A stretch of 64,000 nt of DNA from the NCBI RefSeq assembly GCF_002284575.1, contig NZ_NPKJ01000007.1:62414-126413 (forward strand). The letters are read 5' to 3'. The position numbers and the translations under genes were made by a program. The first letter of the stretch is position 1; the number at the start of each line of letters is the position of its first letter. Below the pieces are notes generated by a model. The model did not search any database and was not told the DNA's origin. It was given only the letters and a program-made list of their open reading frames with translations. Shown here piece by piece: positions 9,110-18,011 of this stretch. The DNA is from Mesorhizobium temperatum. GTDB lineage: Bacteria; Pseudomonadota; Alphaproteobacteria; Rhizobiales; Rhizobiaceae.

Positions 9110-9310
9110 ATGACGAAGACAAACTCGTTTACGAAAGCCGACCAGCCTGTATCCGGAAAGGGGGCAAGCGGCAGCGACAAGACCAAGGAACCGGCCAAGG
9201 GCGGCGCCCAAGCCTGGAATGCCCAGGAATGGGGAGGCGGATCGAAGGCGTCAAAGGGCAAGATCACCTGGGCAGACCGGGAAAACCCGAACTCGAGCCA
9301 ACGGAGCTAA
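9110..9310 (+). CDS. Small hydrophilic protein (66 aa)
   Basis: A 66-residue, highly polar and probably disordered protein (many Lys, Gly, Ser, Thr) with a short aromatic-containing core AQAWNAQEWGGGSKASKG and a basic/acidic tail. The ATG at 9110 follows TAGGAG at 5-base spacing; a GTG two codons earlier overlaps that site and is less likely. It shares composition and orientation with the gene at 8902, and the two may form a small stress-inducible unit. No recognisable domain. Confidence 0.55.
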   Translation: MTKTNSFTKADQPVSGKGASGSDKTKEPAKGGAQAWNAQEWGGGSKASKGKITWADRENPNSSQRS

Positions 9311-9405
9311 GCTTTTCGCGAAGTTAGACGCTTCTGAAAATTGCAGCCTTGACGCGATGTGCATTAGGTCGTTTGTTGCGGGCGGGAGAGCCACGGGAGG
9401 AAACC

Positions 9406-9489
9406 ATGGAGGTCACCCTGGGGGAGGACAGCCCCGCAGCGCGGTTCCACGTTTTCACGCCGATGACGGGCGAAGGCTCCCGCGCATGA
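9406..9489 (+). CDS. Short coupled reading frame ahead of the ABC importer (27 aa)
   Basis: ATG at 9406 with a strong CGGGAGGAAACC ribosome-binding site, 27 codons, ending in a TGA that overlaps the next gene's ATG as ATGA (9486-9489). The gene at 9486 has no comparable ribosome-binding site of its own beyond GAAGGCTCC, so it probably depends on translational coupling to this frame. The peptide (starts MEVTLGEDSP, ends TGEGSRA) matches nothing I know. It could be a leader peptide or the remnant of a gene that once preceded the operon. Confidence 0.4.
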   Translation: MEVTLGEDSPAARFHVFTPMTGEGSRA

Positions 9490-10241
9490 ATTCCGGAGCG
9501 ATCCTCGAAGCCGCGGGATTGACTAAGGAATTTGGGGGTTTCGTCGCTGTCAACAATGTCAACCTGACGGTGGAGCGAGGATCGATTCACGCGCTGATCG
9601 GCCCCAACGGCGCAGGCAAGACAACCCTCTTCAACTTGCTGACCAAATTCCTCCAGCCAACGCGCGGCGCGATCCGCTACCAAGGCCGCGACATCACCAG
9701 GATGCAGCCGGCCGACATCGCGCGACTGGGCCTTGTGCGCTCCTTCCAGATATCGGCGGTGTTTCCGCACATGACGGCACTCGAGAATGTCCGCATCGCG
9801 CTGCAGCGCCGGCGCGGCGACAGTTTCGATTTCTGGCGCTCCGAGAAAGTGCTCTCCAAGCTCAATAGCGAGGGTGCGGCTCTTCTCGCCGATGTCGGCT
9901 TGACCGAGTTTTCAGATATCCGCGCCAGCGATCTGCCTTACGGCCGCAAACGCGCGCTTGAGATCGCGACGACGCTGGCGCTGAACCCTGAAATGCTGCT
10001 CCTCGATGAGCCTATGGCCGGCATGGCGCAAGAAGACATCGAGCGGATCTCGGCGCTGATCCGGCGCATCTCCAAGAACCGCACCATTTTGATGGTTGAG
10101 CACAATCTGTCGGTCGTAGCCTCGCTGTCGAACCGCATCACCGTGCTCGCGCGCGGCAAAGTCCTCGCCGAAGGCGATTATGCTGCGGTTTCCAAGGATC
10201 CACGCGTTATCGAAGCCTATATCGGGGCCGGACATGGTTGA
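9486..10241 (+). CDS. livG: Branched-chain amino acid-type ABC transporter ATPase (LivG family)
   Basis: Cytoplasmic ATPase of a high-affinity importer. Walker A GPNGAGKT at residues 39-46, a signature region in the form LPYGRKRALEIA, and Walker B MLLLDEPMAGMA; at 251 residues it is the usual LivG length. The ATG at 9486 matches the family start (ILEAAGLTKEFGG follows), although the frame is open further upstream. First main gene of the order livG-livF-binding protein-livH-livM, all on the plus strand. The substrate is not determined by sequence; such systems also carry amides, urea or aromatic acids. Confidence 0.85.
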   Translation: MNSGAILEAAGLTKEFGGFVAVNNVNLTVERGSIHALIGPNGAGKTTLFNLLTKFLQPTRGAIRYQGRDITRMQPADIARLGLVRSFQISAVFPHMTALENVRIALQRRRGDSFDFWRSEKVLSKLNSEGAALLADVGLTEFSDIRASDLPYGRKRALEIATTLALNPEMLLLDEPMAGMAQEDIERISALIRRISKNRTILMVEHNLSVVASLSNRITVLARGKVLAEGDYAAVSKDPRVIEAYIGAGHG

Positions 10242-10980
10242 AGTCGAACTGACGAGCAGGCCGGCTGCTGCCCCGTCGGCGAGACCGCTGCTGCGCGTCG
10301 ATGGTCTGCAGGGCTGGTACGGCGAGAGCCATGTGCTTCACGGCGTGAGTTTCGAGGTTGGCGAAGGCGAAGTGGTGACGCTGCTCGGCCGCAACGGCGC
10401 CGGCAAGACGACGACGCTGAAGGCCGTCATGGGCATCCTTTCCAGGCGCTCGGGCTCGGTCACCTATGACGGCCGGGAGACGATCAAGCTGCCGTCGCGG
10501 TTGATCGCACAGATGGGCATCGCCTACTGCCCAGAGGAACGCGCCATCTTTTCCAGTCTCTCGGTCGAGGAGAATTTGATGTTGCCGCCGCAGGTGCGCC
10601 CCGGTGGGCTCAGCGTCGAGCAGATTTTCGAGCTCTTCCCGAACCTGAAGGAGCGGCTTTCGAGCCAAGGCACCAAGCTTTCGGGCGGCGAACAGCAGAT
10701 GCTCGCCATCGGCCGGATCTTGCGGACCGGCTCGAAGCTCTTGCTGCTCGACGAGCCGACCGAAGGACTTGCTCCCGTCATCGTGCAGCAGATCGGCCGC
10801 ACCATTGCCCGGCTCAAGGAGGAGGGATTCACGATCGTGCTCGTCGAACAGAATTTTCATTTCGCCGCGTTGGTCGCGGACCGGCACTACGTGGTGGAAC
10901 AGGGGCGCGTGATCGACACGATCCCCAACGACGAACTCGACGCCAACATCGACAAACTGCACGCCTATCTCGGTGTCTGA
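10234..10980 (+). CDS. livF: Branched-chain amino acid-type ABC transporter ATPase (LivF family)
   Basis: Second ATPase of the importer, 248 residues, with Walker A GRNGAGKTTT, LSGGEQQMLAIGR signature and LLLLDEPTEGLAP Walker B, typical of LivF. The ATG at 10234 overlaps the end of livG by 8 bases, so translation is probably coupled. It would pair with LivG under the LivH/LivM membrane domains. The N-terminal 20 residues are a less conserved lead-in before LLRVDGLQGWYGE. Confidence 0.87.
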   Translation: MVEVELTSRPAAAPSARPLLRVDGLQGWYGESHVLHGVSFEVGEGEVVTLLGRNGAGKTTTLKAVMGILSRRSGSVTYDGRETIKLPSRLIAQMGIAYCPEERAIFSSLSVEENLMLPPQVRPGGLSVEQIFELFPNLKERLSSQGTKLSGGEQQMLAIGRILRTGSKLLLLDEPTEGLAPVIVQQIGRTIARLKEEGFTIVLVEQNFHFAALVADRHYVVEQGRVIDTIPNDELDANIDKLHAYLGV

Positions 10981-11026
10981 GGCAATTATCAATGGCGCGT
11001 TGCGCCGCAATCGGAGGAGAGTAGCG

Positions 11027-12223
11027 ATGAAAAAAATGGGGTTTATTCTGGCTTCGCTGACGAGCCTGCTGATGGCCGGTGCGGCCTACGCCACGGATGT
11101 CAAGATCGGCGTTCTGAATGACCGTTCCGGCATCTATGCAGACATCGCCGGTGAAGGTTCGGTCATCGCCGCCCAGATGGCGGCGGAAGACTTCAAGGCG
11201 GCGGACAAGGGCATCAATGTGTCGATCGTCTCCGCCGACCACCAGAACAAGCCGGACGTCGGCTCGAATATCGCGCGCCAGTGGTACGACACCGAAAATG
11301 TCGATGTAATCGCCGACGTGCCAACCTCGTCGGTGGCGCTCGCCGTCAACGAGATCACCAAGGAGAAGAACAAGATCTTCCTCGCCTCGGGTCCGGCTTC
11401 GTCCGACCTCACCGGCAAAGCCTGTTCGCCCAACACCGTCCACTGGACCTACGACACCTGGGCGCTTGCCAACGGCACGGGATCGGCCATGGTCGCGCAG
11501 GGCGGCGATAGCTGGTTCTTCGTCACAGCGGACTACGCCTTCGGCCACGCGCTCGAGCGCGATACGTCGGCGGTCGTCGAAGCATCGGGCGGCAAGGTTC
11601 TCGGCGCCGTCCGTCATCCTTTCCCCGGCCAGGATTTCTCGTCCTTCCTGCTGCAGGCGCAAGGGTCGGGTGCCAAGGTCGTCGGCCTCGCCAATGCCGG
11701 CGGCGACACGATCAACGCGGTCAAGCAGGCGTCGGAATTCGGCATCACGCAGGGTGGCCAGGCGCTCGCCGCCCTGCTGATGTTCATCAATGACGTACAT
11801 GCGCTTGGCCTCGACGTGGCGCAGGGCCTCGTGCTCACCGGCGCGTTCTACTGGGACAAGAACGATCAAACGCGGGAATTCTCTGCCCGCTTCCAGGAGC
11901 GGAATGCCGGACAGAAGCCCTCGATGATCGAGGCCGGAGTCTACGCTTCGGTCCTGCATTACCTTAAAGCCGTCGAGGCCGTTGGCGACAAGGACGCGGC
12001 CAAGGTGATGGCCAAGATGAAGGAAATGCCGACCGATGATCCGCTGTTCGGCAAGGGCACGATCCGCGCGGACGGGCGCAAGCTGCACGAGATGTATCTG
12101 TTCCGCGTCAAGAAGCCGGACCAATCGAAGGGGCCATGGGATTATTTCGAGACGGTGGCCACCATTCCGGCCGACAAAGCGTTCCGCCCGCTCGCCGACG
12201 GCGGCTGTCCGCTCGTCAAGTAA
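11027..12223 (+). CDS. Periplasmic substrate-binding protein of the Liv-type importer
   Basis: Type I periplasmic binding protein (Peripla_BP_6) of 398 residues. The N-terminus is a signal peptide (MKKMGFILASLTSLLMAGAAYA) cleaved near residue 22, and the mature start TDVKIGVLNDRSGIYADI is typical of LivK/AmiC-like proteins. The ATG at 11027 follows CGGAGGAGAGTAGCG; the frame extends further up to 10973 but that would bury the signal peptide. Located between the ATPase pair and the permease pair. Ligand unknown; a short-chain amino acid, amide or aromatic acid is possible. Confidence 0.85.
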   Translation: MKKMGFILASLTSLLMAGAAYATDVKIGVLNDRSGIYADIAGEGSVIAAQMAAEDFKAADKGINVSIVSADHQNKPDVGSNIARQWYDTENVDVIADVPTSSVALAVNEITKEKNKIFLASGPASSDLTGKACSPNTVHWTYDTWALANGTGSAMVAQGGDSWFFVTADYAFGHALERDTSAVVEASGGKVLGAVRHPFPGQDFSSFLLQAQGSGAKVVGLANAGGDTINAVKQASEFGITQGGQALAALLMFINDVHALGLDVAQGLVLTGAFYWDKNDQTREFSARFQERNAGQKPSMIEAGVYASVLHYLKAVEAVGDKDAAKVMAKMKEMPTDDPLFGKGTIRADGRKLHEMYLFRVKKPDQSKGPWDYFETVATIPADKAFRPLADGGCPLVK

Positions 12224-12291
12224 GCGAGCCTCGCCAACGACGCGCCGAGCCGCTCGGCGCGTCCTTCGTCGACAAGTCAGCCGGAGCGACC

Positions 12292-13179
12292 ATGTTCGAA
12301 CTGCTTGGAATTCCGCCGCAGGTCCTGTTCGGCCAATTGCTGCTCGGGCTGATCAATGGGTCGTTCTATGCGGTTCTGAGCCTCGGGCTGGCGGTCATCT
12401 TCGGGCTCTTGAACATCATCAATTTCACGCATGGCGCGCAGTACATGCTGGGCGCCTTCGGCGCCTGGATGCTGCTCAACTATCTCGGCGTCGGCTACTG
12501 GTGGGCCGTGTTCATCGTGCCGCCGATCGTCGGCGTCACCGGCATCGTGCTCGAGCGCGTGCTGATCCGACGGCTCTATCACCTCGACCATCTCTACGGG
12601 CTGCTTCTCACTTTCGGCCTGGCGCTGATCATCGTCGGCTTCTTCCGCCAGTTTTTCGGCGTATCCGGCCTGCCTTACCCGCCGCCGCCGCTTCTGACCG
12701 GCGGGCATAATCTCGGTTTCATGTACCTGCCCAATTCGCGCGCCTGGGTGATCGTGGCTTCACTCATCGTGTGCCTCGCGACCTGGTTCATCATCGAAAA
12801 GACCCGGCTTGGCGCCTATCTCAGGGCAGCTACCGAGAACCCTGTCATGGTCGGCGCGTTCGGCATCAACGTGCCGCTGCTGGTCACGCTCACATATGGT
12901 TTCGGCGTCGCACTCGCGGGTTTTGCCGGCGTGCTCGCCGCGCCGATATACGCAGTCAATCCGAACATGGGGGCAGACCTGATCATTGTCGTCTTCGCCG
13001 TCGTCGTCATCGGCGGCATGGGCTCGATACTGGGCTCGATCCTCACCGGCTTCGGGCTTGGGCTGATCGAGGGCCTGACCCGCGTGTTCTATCCGGAAGG
13101 CTCGGCCGTGGTGATCTTTGTCATCATGGCGCTCGTGCTGCTCGTCAAGCCCGCGGGTCTGTTTGGGCGGAGTGTGTGA
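12292..13179 (+). CDS. livH: Branched-chain amino acid-type ABC permease (LivH family)
   Basis: Inner-membrane permease of 295 residues with about eight hydrophobic helices and the LivH hallmarks GLINGSFYAVLSLGLA and NIINFTHGAQYMLGAF. The ATG at 12292 follows CCGGAGCGACC. It ends in TGATG shared with livM, so the two membrane subunits are translationally coupled. Forms the channel with LivM. Confidence 0.88.
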   Translation: MFELLGIPPQVLFGQLLLGLINGSFYAVLSLGLAVIFGLLNIINFTHGAQYMLGAFGAWMLLNYLGVGYWWAVFIVPPIVGVTGIVLERVLIRRLYHLDHLYGLLLTFGLALIIVGFFRQFFGVSGLPYPPPPLLTGGHNLGFMYLPNSRAWVIVASLIVCLATWFIIEKTRLGAYLRAATENPVMVGAFGINVPLLVTLTYGFGVALAGFAGVLAAPIYAVNPNMGADLIIVVFAVVVIGGMGSILGSILTGFGLGLIEGLTRVFYPEGSAVVIFVIMALVLLVKPAGLFGRSV

Positions 13180-14162
13180 TGACAACCGACACCAACCCGA
13201 TCGCTATGGCGGCCATCACCTCGGTTGGCGCCGCTGGCATGCCACGTCATCACTTTGCGATCTTCGCCGCGCTCTTCGTCTTCCTCATCGCCGCGCCATT
13301 TCTGCTCTACCCGATCTTTGTCATGAAGGTGCTGTGCTTCGCGCTGTTTGCCTGCGCCTTCAACCTGTTGCTCGGCTATGGCGGGCTTTTGTCGTTCGGC
13401 CACGCTGCCTATTTCGGCATGGCGAGCTACGTCTCGGCCCATGCGGCAAAGGTGTGGGGTCTGACGCCTGAACTCGCCATTATCGCGGGCACGCTGGTGG
13501 CAGCCGTGCTCGGTCTCGCGATTGGCTCCCTCGCCATTCGCCGCCACGGCATCTATTTCGCCATGGTGACGCTGGCTTTTGCGCAGATGATCTATTTCTT
13601 CTCGCTGCAGGCGGCGTTTACCGGCGGTGAGGACGGCATCCAGGCCGTGCCGCGTGGCCATCTGTTCGGGCTGATCGACCTGCGCTCGAGCGAAGTCCTC
13701 TATTTCTTCGTGCTCGCCATCTTCTTCGCCGGCATATTGCTGATCTATCGGATCATCCATTCGCCGTTTGGACAGGTGTTGAAGGCGATCCGCGAGAACG
13801 AGCCCCGCGCGATCTCGCTGGGCTATCGGGTCAACCGCTACAAGCTCGCCGTATTCGTGCTGTCGGCCACGCTCGCCGGCGTCGCCGGCGCAACCAAGGC
13901 AATCGTGTTCCAATTGGCGTCGCTTACCGACGTCTACTGGACCATGTCCGGCGAGGTCGTGCTGATGACGCTCTTAGGCGGCATGGGCACGGTGTTCGGA
14001 CCGATCGTCGGCGCGGCAGTCATCGTCACGATGCAGAATTACCTCGCGACATTTGGCGACTGGGTCACGATCGGCCAAGGCATCATCTTCGTTGTCGCGG
14101 TGCTGTTGTTCCGGGAGGGCATCATTGGCGTCCTGGCAAAATGGATCCGGAAACCGCTCTGA
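13179..14162 (+). CDS. livM: Branched-chain amino acid-type ABC permease (LivM family)
   Basis: Second permease subunit, 327 residues and about eight to nine helices. Contains the family signature NLLLGYGGLLSFGHAAYFG, the coupling region IRENEPRAISLGY and LGGMGTVFGPIVGAA. The ATG at 13179 overlaps the livH stop (TGATG). The N-terminal 25 residues are polar and variable. Last gene of the importer operon; about 250 bases separate it from the next gene. Confidence 0.88.
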   Translation: MTTDTNPIAMAAITSVGAAGMPRHHFAIFAALFVFLIAAPFLLYPIFVMKVLCFALFACAFNLLLGYGGLLSFGHAAYFGMASYVSAHAAKVWGLTPELAIIAGTLVAAVLGLAIGSLAIRRHGIYFAMVTLAFAQMIYFFSLQAAFTGGEDGIQAVPRGHLFGLIDLRSSEVLYFFVLAIFFAGILLIYRIIHSPFGQVLKAIRENEPRAISLGYRVNRYKLAVFVLSATLAGVAGATKAIVFQLASLTDVYWTMSGEVVLMTLLGGMGTVFGPIVGAAVIVTMQNYLATFGDWVTIGQGIIFVVAVLLFREGIIGVLAKWIRKPL

Positions 14163-14413
14163 ACAGGTCATGAAACCGAAATTTCGGATCATCGACGGTC
14201 GACATCGAGAAGTCGGCCCACCAAGGACGTTTGAGCGCCAGATTCGGCCAAGTTGACCGCAGCGGAGACGGGCGCACAGCGGCCTCAACTGTGCAGATTC
14301 CTCATCGGATGTGACAACCAGCAATTCGGGCTGTTACGAAAATTCAACTCTGGGTCTTCCCAGGCGCGCCTGTTGACGTCGTAATCCGCAGGCACGCACC
14401 CTATCTACGCCGC

Positions 14414-15349
14414 ATGAACGACATCACGACCAGACGCGCGCTTCTGCTCGTCAATCCAAAGGCGCGACGCGGGCAGGAATCTATCGCACCGGTCGTCGAA
14501 CGGCTGGAAGCCGGCGGGCTCCGCGTCAGCGTCGAGACGTTTGAGGCGCTGCCCGAGATAGCACGCGACATCGTGCGCCTTCGCCATAGGGCCGACCTTG
14601 TGATCGTGTGCGGCGGCGATGGCTCGGTGTCCTCGGCGGCGGTCGCGGCGATGGAAAGCGGGCTGCCGATGGGCATCATTCCGATGGGGACGGCGAACGA
14701 TCTGGCACGAACGCTCGAAATACCGTTGGATCTGCGGAAGGCCGCCGACGTGATTGTACAGGGCGGAAGGCGTCTGATCGATGTCGGGACCGTCAATGGT
14801 CACGCTTTCTTCAATGTTGCGAGCATTGGCCTCAGCACCGACCTTGCCCAGGGTCTCGACCCGGCGCTGAAGAAACGTTTCGGCAGGTTTGGCTATGCCT
14901 TGGCGGCCATGAAAGTGTTGACCAAGGCCCGCCACTTCGAAGCAAGGATTACCGAAAAGGGGGTAGCGACCGAGGTCGAGACCTACCAGATAGCAGTCGG
15001 CAACGGCCGGCACTATGGCGGCGGCAACGTCGTTGAGGAGACGGCGGAGATCGATGACGGCCATCTCGACCTGTACAGCCTGGAAATGACGAATCTCTGG
15101 AAGATGGCGCTCTTGCTGCGCTCGTTCCGCTCAGGCACACACGGCGCCTGGAGCGAGGTTCGCACGGCCAGATGCGTCGAGTTCGACATCGAGACGAAAA
15201 GGCCGATGCCGGTGAACACCGATGGTGAGATCGTCACCTCGACCCCGGCGCATTTCAAGGTCCACCCGAAGGCGATTTCGGTCTTCGCGCCTGCCGCCGC
15301 GCGCATGCAACCCCGCACAAAGGTTCTTGGTGACGCGGTCAGCGGGTAG
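14414..15349 (+). CDS. Diacylglycerol/lipid kinase family protein (YegS-like)
   Basis: A 311-residue DAGK-catalytic-domain protein expected to phosphorylate a lipid such as diacylglycerol or phosphatidylglycerol at the inner face of the membrane. The nucleotide-binding motif CGGDGSVSSA lies near residue 72, followed by GIIPMGTANDLARTL, with a beta-sandwich C-terminal domain (about 135-300) as in YegS/BmrU. It stands alone: 250 bases after livM and 650 bases before the glycan cluster. Without the family's full set of metal ligands checked, the exact lipid is open. Confidence 0.85.
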   Translation: MNDITTRRALLLVNPKARRGQESIAPVVERLEAGGLRVSVETFEALPEIARDIVRLRHRADLVIVCGGDGSVSSAAVAAMESGLPMGIIPMGTANDLARTLEIPLDLRKAADVIVQGGRRLIDVGTVNGHAFFNVASIGLSTDLAQGLDPALKKRFGRFGYALAAMKVLTKARHFEARITEKGVATEVETYQIAVGNGRHYGGGNVVEETAEIDDGHLDLYSLEMTNLWKMALLLRSFRSGTHGAWSEVRTARCVEFDIETKRPMPVNTDGEIVTSTPAHFKVHPKAISVFAPAAARMQPRTKVLGDAVSG

Positions 15350-16001
15350 ACAGGCGACCAAGCGAACGTCGAATAGATCCAACCGCCTGCGGTCATCTCA
15401 TTCTCCTCCGTTGGTCGTGTCATGAGGGCGAGCCCGTTAAGCGTCTGTCCGGATGCACAGCCCAACCGCTAGGCGGGCTCGTGGGCTTGAATTGGATCGT
15501 TCCGCATCGCCCCTTATGGTCCCGCCACCGCTGTACACTCGAACTTGAGCAGCGTCTTTACGCGATTTCGCGACATTCTGCGCTCACATCGCGTCTTCGA
15601 ATGGAGTGCCTGCTTGATTCCCCCTCGGCTCGTCAGAGCCTGGCGAAGGTGATTTGCAACACCGTGTCATGACCGGCCTCAACGTCAGCTAAGAGCTGAC
15701 CGAACGCCTCCCAAAGCGGCTGCAGGCTTGCAGATTGACGCGAACGACAGCTATCCACCAAAGTTCCAGACATTCTCCCGCTAGGTTTGCGCTGTGCGCG
15801 TCGTGTTGGCCAGGAGCTATCGTGTTCCTGATTGCAATCGTCGTGGTTGCATAAGCACAAAAAATTAACGCGCCCAACGGTAATTAGGCTTTGGAAATAA
15901 TTACGCAACTTGTTCTTTCCAGGTCGATAAAGGCCAGAAGCAACACGTTGGTCACATGCCCGACTCTCGATGCAGCTGACGATTCGACTGGATCAGGTGG
16001 A
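15350..16001. other. 650-base intergenic stretch, no gene recognised
   Basis: No frame here shows convincing codon use or a family match. The right end (about 15850-15910) is AT-rich with AAAAAATTAACG and TTAGGCTTTGGAAATAATTACG, a plausible promoter region for the glycan cluster. A GTG with a CAGGAG site near 15820 opens only a ten-codon hydrophobic frame. Confidence 0.5.
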
Positions 16002-17216
16002 ATGATGAATAGCTGGTCTGACGTCGCGACGGGCCAAACTGACCAAGGCTTCCTTGAGTTGGAGGCTCCCTTGGTATCGGCGATCATACCTTGCCTGAAC
16101 GAAGAGCGCACGCTCGGCATCTGCATTCGAAAGGCGCTTGATGCGTTCGCAAAGCGGGGGATCAGAGGTGAGGTGGTGGTCGGGGACAATGGATCGAGCG
16201 ATCGCTCGGTGGAGATTGCCCGGTCGCTTGGTGCGCGCGTCGCGCACCAGCCGGTCAAGGGCTACGGCGCCGCGATTAGTGCAGCGGCTGGGTCTGCGCA
16301 CGGCAAGTACCTGATCATGGCCGATGCAGACGATTCCTACGACTGGAGCAAACTCGACGACTTCATCGACGCGCTGGAGGATGGCGCGGAGTTGGTCATG
16401 GGCAATCGCTTTGCTGGCGGGATAGAGCCGGGCGCCATGCCTCCTCTGCACCGATATCTTGGGAATCCTGTGCTTTCGACGATTGCGCGCTGGCTTCACC
16501 ACTCTCCCATAGGCGATTTTCATTGCGGGATGCGGGGTTTCACTCGTGACGCATTCCAAAGAATGGGCGCACGCTCGCCCGGTATGGAATTCGCTTCCGA
16601 AATGGTCATCAACGCGCATCGCGCCGGATTGATCATCCGTGAGGTGCCAATCAAGCTCTATCCAGACAAACGTGACCGCCCTCCACACCTGCGCTCTTTC
16701 CGTGACGGGTGGCGACACCTGCGGCTGATCGTAGCTCATGCACCGGACACGATGTATCTTTTACCCGGACTAATCCTGCTGATCGCCGGTGTCATCGGGC
16801 TTGCCATCCTCGCTGCTGGGCCTGTCACCATAGGTGGGCAGTATTTCGGGATCCACTTCGTCGCGCTCTCGTCCATGGCAACATTGATCGGTCTTTCGGC
16901 CATTCTCTTCGGGACGCTGGCCAAGGTAGCGATCGCAATCTATCACCCTATACCCGCAGGACTGATGATCGCCTGGCTGACGCGCAGTCGCCCGCTGGAA
17001 TGGCTAGTCCTCTCCGGAGGTGTGCTCGCGACGGTTGGTTTCCTCGGGGACATATTGCTGGCGCTGCGATGGATCTTCGTTGGCGGCTCAATGGAGCAAT
17101 CCGTGCATCTGACTTTTGTGATTACCACGGCCTGCGTGGCAGGCGTTTCCATGGTGCTTTCCGGGTTTGTACTCAAATTGCTCCTGGATAACCTGGACAA
17201 TCGACGTGTCTGCTAA
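16002..17216 (+). CDS. Membrane-anchored GT2 glycosyltransferase (dolichyl-phosphate-sugar synthase-like)
   Basis: A 404-residue protein. The N-terminal GT2 domain (about 20-245) has SAIIPCLNEERTLG, a DNGSSDRSVEIA loop and the DxD-type motif MADADDSYDW; the C-terminal third has about four transmembrane helices. The architecture resembles polyprenyl-phosphate glucose/mannose synthases, which make a lipid-linked sugar donor used on the far side of the membrane. Two adjacent ATGs at 16002/16005 follow an AGGTGG site; an upstream TTG start at 15891 is not needed. First gene of a plus-strand glycan module that also encodes GtrA and a GT-C enzyme able to use such donors. Confidence 0.82.
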   Translation: MMNSWSDVATGQTDQGFLELEAPLVSAIIPCLNEERTLGICIRKALDAFAKRGIRGEVVVGDNGSSDRSVEIARSLGARVAHQPVKGYGAAISAAAGSAHGKYLIMADADDSYDWSKLDDFIDALEDGAELVMGNRFAGGIEPGAMPPLHRYLGNPVLSTIARWLHHSPIGDFHCGMRGFTRDAFQRMGARSPGMEFASEMVINAHRAGLIIREVPIKLYPDKRDRPPHLRSFRDGWRHLRLIVAHAPDTMYLLPGLILLIAGVIGLAILAAGPVTIGGQYFGIHFVALSSMATLIGLSAILFGTLAKVAIAIYHPIPAGLMIAWLTRSRPLEWLVLSGGVLATVGFLGDILLALRWIFVGGSMEQSVHLTFVITTACVAGVSMVLSGFVLKLLLDNLDNRRVC

Positions 17217-17321
17217 CCATTCGGTTTCGGGGATTCCGGACCTGCTTGCCCCCCTTGCGGGTCTAGCTATGGATGGCGACGCCGCGGGGCAGATCATGCG
17301 TGTTCTTGGGGGCTGGACCGC

Positions 17322-18011
17322 ATGAGGCAACGCAGGGCTGTTCCACGCGTCTGGGATACGGACTGGCTGATCCTACGCGCGCTTGCGCGACTGTTGCGGG
17401 AAGAAGCAAGTGCGCATGTCAGACAAGGCTCGCTGATGGTAGACCTTGGCTGCGGCGACATGCCGTATGCTGACATGATGCGTCAGATGAATATCGATTA
17501 TTGCGGTGCAGACATCGGCGGTGACGGTTTCTTGCAAATAGACGAGCAGGGCCGTGTGCCGCTGGCCGATGGTGCCGCAGGTGCAGTGCTTTCGGTGCAG
17601 GTACTTGAGCACGTGCGCGACCTCGACGCCTATTGTGGCGAAATACGGAGGCTGTTGCGCGATGATGGCGTGCTGCTGCTATCTACCCACGGCACTTGGC
17701 TCTATCATCCTCACCCCGAAGATCATCGCCGCTGGACACGCACCGGGCTTATCGTGGACCTCGCCAATCGAGGCCTCGAAGTGGAGGATGTGCACGCAAT
17801 CGTCGGTCCGCTGGCGACTACCACACTGATCCGATCGACGGGATTTTCTTTCATCCTCAGGCGTGTGCCTATCATCGGTGGTATTTTGGCGTCCTCGTTG
17901 GCCGTGTTGATGAACCTGCGCGCTCAGTTGGAAGACCGGATTACGCCCGCTCACATACGCGATGACGACGCGTGTGTCTTCCTGGTACGAGCTCGCAAGG
18001 CTGCTGCATGA
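17322..18011 (+). CDS. Class I SAM-dependent methyltransferase
   Basis: A 229-residue Rossmann methyltransferase (type 11-like). The SAM-binding motif DLGCGDMPYADM is near residue 47, the second acidic motif CGADIGGD follows, and SVQVLEHVRDLDAY is the post-I region. The C-terminal part contains a hydrophobic stretch near RVPIIGGILASSLAV. Its position inside a glycosyltransferase cluster suggests methylation of a sugar or lipid-linked glycan. Its stop overlaps the next ATG (ATGA), indicating coupling to the gtrA-like gene. Confidence 0.75.
   Translation: MRQRRAVPRVWDTDWLILRALARLLREEASAHVRQGSLMVDLGCGDMPYADMMRQMNIDYCGADIGGDGFLQIDEQGRVPLADGAAGAVLSVQVLEHVRDLDAYCGEIRRLLRDDGVLLLSTHGTWLYHPHPEDHRRWTRTGLIVDLANRGLEVEDVHAIVGPLATTTLIRSTGFSFILRRVPIIGGILASSLAVLMNLRAQLEDRITPAHIRDDDACVFLVRARKAAA

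Noticed and set aside
10829..12124. 431-codon open frame antisense to the Liv-type binding protein
   Set aside because: Shadow of a well-supported periplasmic binding protein with signal peptide; composition is Arg/Asp/His-rich.
14176..14187. Palindrome CCGAAATTTCGG after livM as a terminator
   Set aside because: It has no loop and no T-run; more likely chance.
15824..15856. Ten-codon hydrophobic frame with a CAGGAG site in the 15.4-16.0 kb gap
   Set aside because: Too short to support as a gene; no terminator or conserved context visible.
17206..17325. 39-codon GTG frame between the GT2 gene and the methyltransferase, ending in ATGA overlap
   Set aside because: GTG start inside the GT2 gene with no ribosome-binding site and no recognisable feature; the ATGA overlap may be chance.
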